Shown: positions 63,341 through 64,000 of the stretch, piece after piece
Layout of the letters: each line of letters begins with the position of its first letter
How positions within the stretch are numbered: the first letter of the stretch is position 1
DNA from: Flavobacterium sp.
Lineage (GTDB): Bacteria > Bacteroidota > Bacteroidia > Flavobacteriales > Flavobacteriaceae
DNA: 64,000 bases
Direction: 5' to 3'
Assembly (NCBI GenBank): GCA_015234525.1
Contig: JADGMX010000007.1
Location: 18,366 to 82,365 of the forward strand
Position numbers and translations under genes: made by a program
The notes under the pieces: generated by a model
What the model saw: the letters and a program-made list of their open reading frames with translations, nothing else
Database searches by the model: none
Told to the model about the DNA's origin: nothing

Positions 63341-64000
63341 ATGGGAAATAAAACCAATAAAATCCTAGACATTATCGATCTTCATCAAGGCGAAGAAGAC
63401 AAGAAAAAAGTTCTTGATAATGTGCTGGTCAACATTACATTTCGCGGATCGAATCTGTGGATTTTAGCATGTGCAATTGTCATTGCATCGGTTGGGTTAA
63501 ATGTAAACTCGACCGCCGTAATTATTGGAGCCATGTTAATCTCGCCTTTAATGGGTCCGATCGTGGGCGCGGGTTTCGCACTTGGAACCTACGACTTTGA
63601 CTTGCTTAAAAAATCATTGAAGAATCTTGCCATCGCAACCGGTGTTGGATTGTTTTTCTCCGCGCTTTACTTTTTTATCAGTCCTTTTAAAGACACTCAA
63701 TCCGAATTGCTCGCGCGAACAGCTCCGAATATTTACGATGTAATGATTGCTTTTTTTGGCGGACTTGTAGGAGTAATCGCAATTACCCGCGTGGAAAAGG
63801 GAAATCCGATTCCGGGTGTGGCGATTGCAACCGCATTGATGCCGCCACTTTGTACCGCCGGATACGGACTGGCAATCGCAAACTGGAAATTTTTCGCCGG
63901 GGCCATTTACCTGTATACGATCAACTGCTTTTTTATTTGCATCGCAACGTTCTTTATCATCAAGTATCTAAAATATCCGGTTAAACAATTCGTGGATACC
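63341..64000 (+). CDS. DUF389 family membrane protein (5' part, cut by window end)
   Basis: The frame starts [20 protein letters not shown] and stays open for 220 codons to the window end. It shows the DUF389 signature: [44 protein letters not shown], then [11 protein letters not shown] and [19 protein letters not shown]. At least five hydrophobic helices are present. The family function is unknown. It is 33 bp after the DUF1810 gene. Confidence 0.88.
   Translation, partial: MGNKTNKILDIIDLHQGEEDKKKVLDNVLVNITFRGSNLWILACAIVIASVGLNVNSTAVIIGAMLISPLMGPIVGAGFALGTYDFDLLKKSLKNLAIATGVGLFFSALYFFISPFKDTQSELLARTAPNIYDVMIAFFGGLVGVIAITRVEKGNPIPGVAIATALMPPLCTAGYGLAIANWKFFAGAIYLYTINCFFICIATFFIIKYLKYPVKQFVDT

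Noticed and set aside
1..64000. CRISPR array, rRNA operon, prophage, plasmid origin
   Set aside because: No regularly spaced repeats, rRNA segments, phage structural genes or replication genes were seen. The dispersed repeats are far apart and not array-like.

Overview
The window looks like a chromosomal segment of a Flavobacteriia bacterium (Bacteroidota, probably Flavobacterium or a close relative). The evidence is: type IX secretion (T9SS) C-terminal sorting domains on two secreted proteins; Bacteroidota-type promoters (TTTG about 18-20 bp upstream of TAnnTTTG) and almost no Shine-Dalgarno sequences; a short complex I NuoG; DUF4153-like, DUF2236 and DUF808 family proteins; and A+T-rich intergenic DNA carrying a dispersed structured repeat. 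No rRNA, CRISPR array or prophage is visible.

Layout. Positions 1-13,400 hold a complete 14-gene nuo operon (complex I, nuoA to nuoN, all minus strand) with a consensus promoter before nuoA and a dispersed repeat inserted between nuoH and nuoI. A cold-shock protein follows. Positions 14,000-16,800 (minus strand) hold an unusual four-gene cluster: a small secreted protein with a twin CX3C cysteine pattern, then three diverged tandem lipoproteins that carry the signature residues of the TraB/TIKI/ChaN-like superfamily. Next come aspS, a small T9SS protein, a TlpA-type thioredoxin, and a TetR-controlled RND efflux operon (tetR-tolC-MFP-RND) with a clear palindromic operator in the tetR promoter. 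A polyprenyl synthetase, sucA and sucB (2-oxoglutarate dehydrogenase E1 and E2) follow, then a lipoprotein, a large T9SS protein with fibronectin-type III modules, a retropepsin-like protein, and a tatD-acyltransferase-ansA operon.

Positions 40,800-46,900 are more accessory. They hold a tyrosine recombinase whose N-terminus is out of frame at an A8 tract, a DoxD-DoxA fusion with a small secreted partner, a remnant of an exonuclease gene, tRNA-Ser(GGA), lipoproteins, a DUF808 protein and a degraded T9SS C-terminus. Positions 46,900-64,000 hold a DUF2130 coiled-coil protein, an NtrC-type regulator convergent with a hybrid histidine kinase, membrane proteins of the DUF421, DUF4153-like and MscS families, and DUF2236 and double-SRPBCC proteins. 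Last comes a divergent S24 repressor / dinB / second dnaE cassette (a probable SOS-type mutagenesis module) with a candidate operator, followed by DUF1810 and a truncated DUF389 gene.

Eleven copies of a structured intergenic repeat (here called types A and B) are scattered through the window. They share an inner stem but carry two different sets of ends. They sit inside the nuo operon, between sucA and sucB, and next to accessory genes. The two most promising leads for something undescribed are the twin-CX3C/TraB-like lipoprotein cluster and this repeat family.
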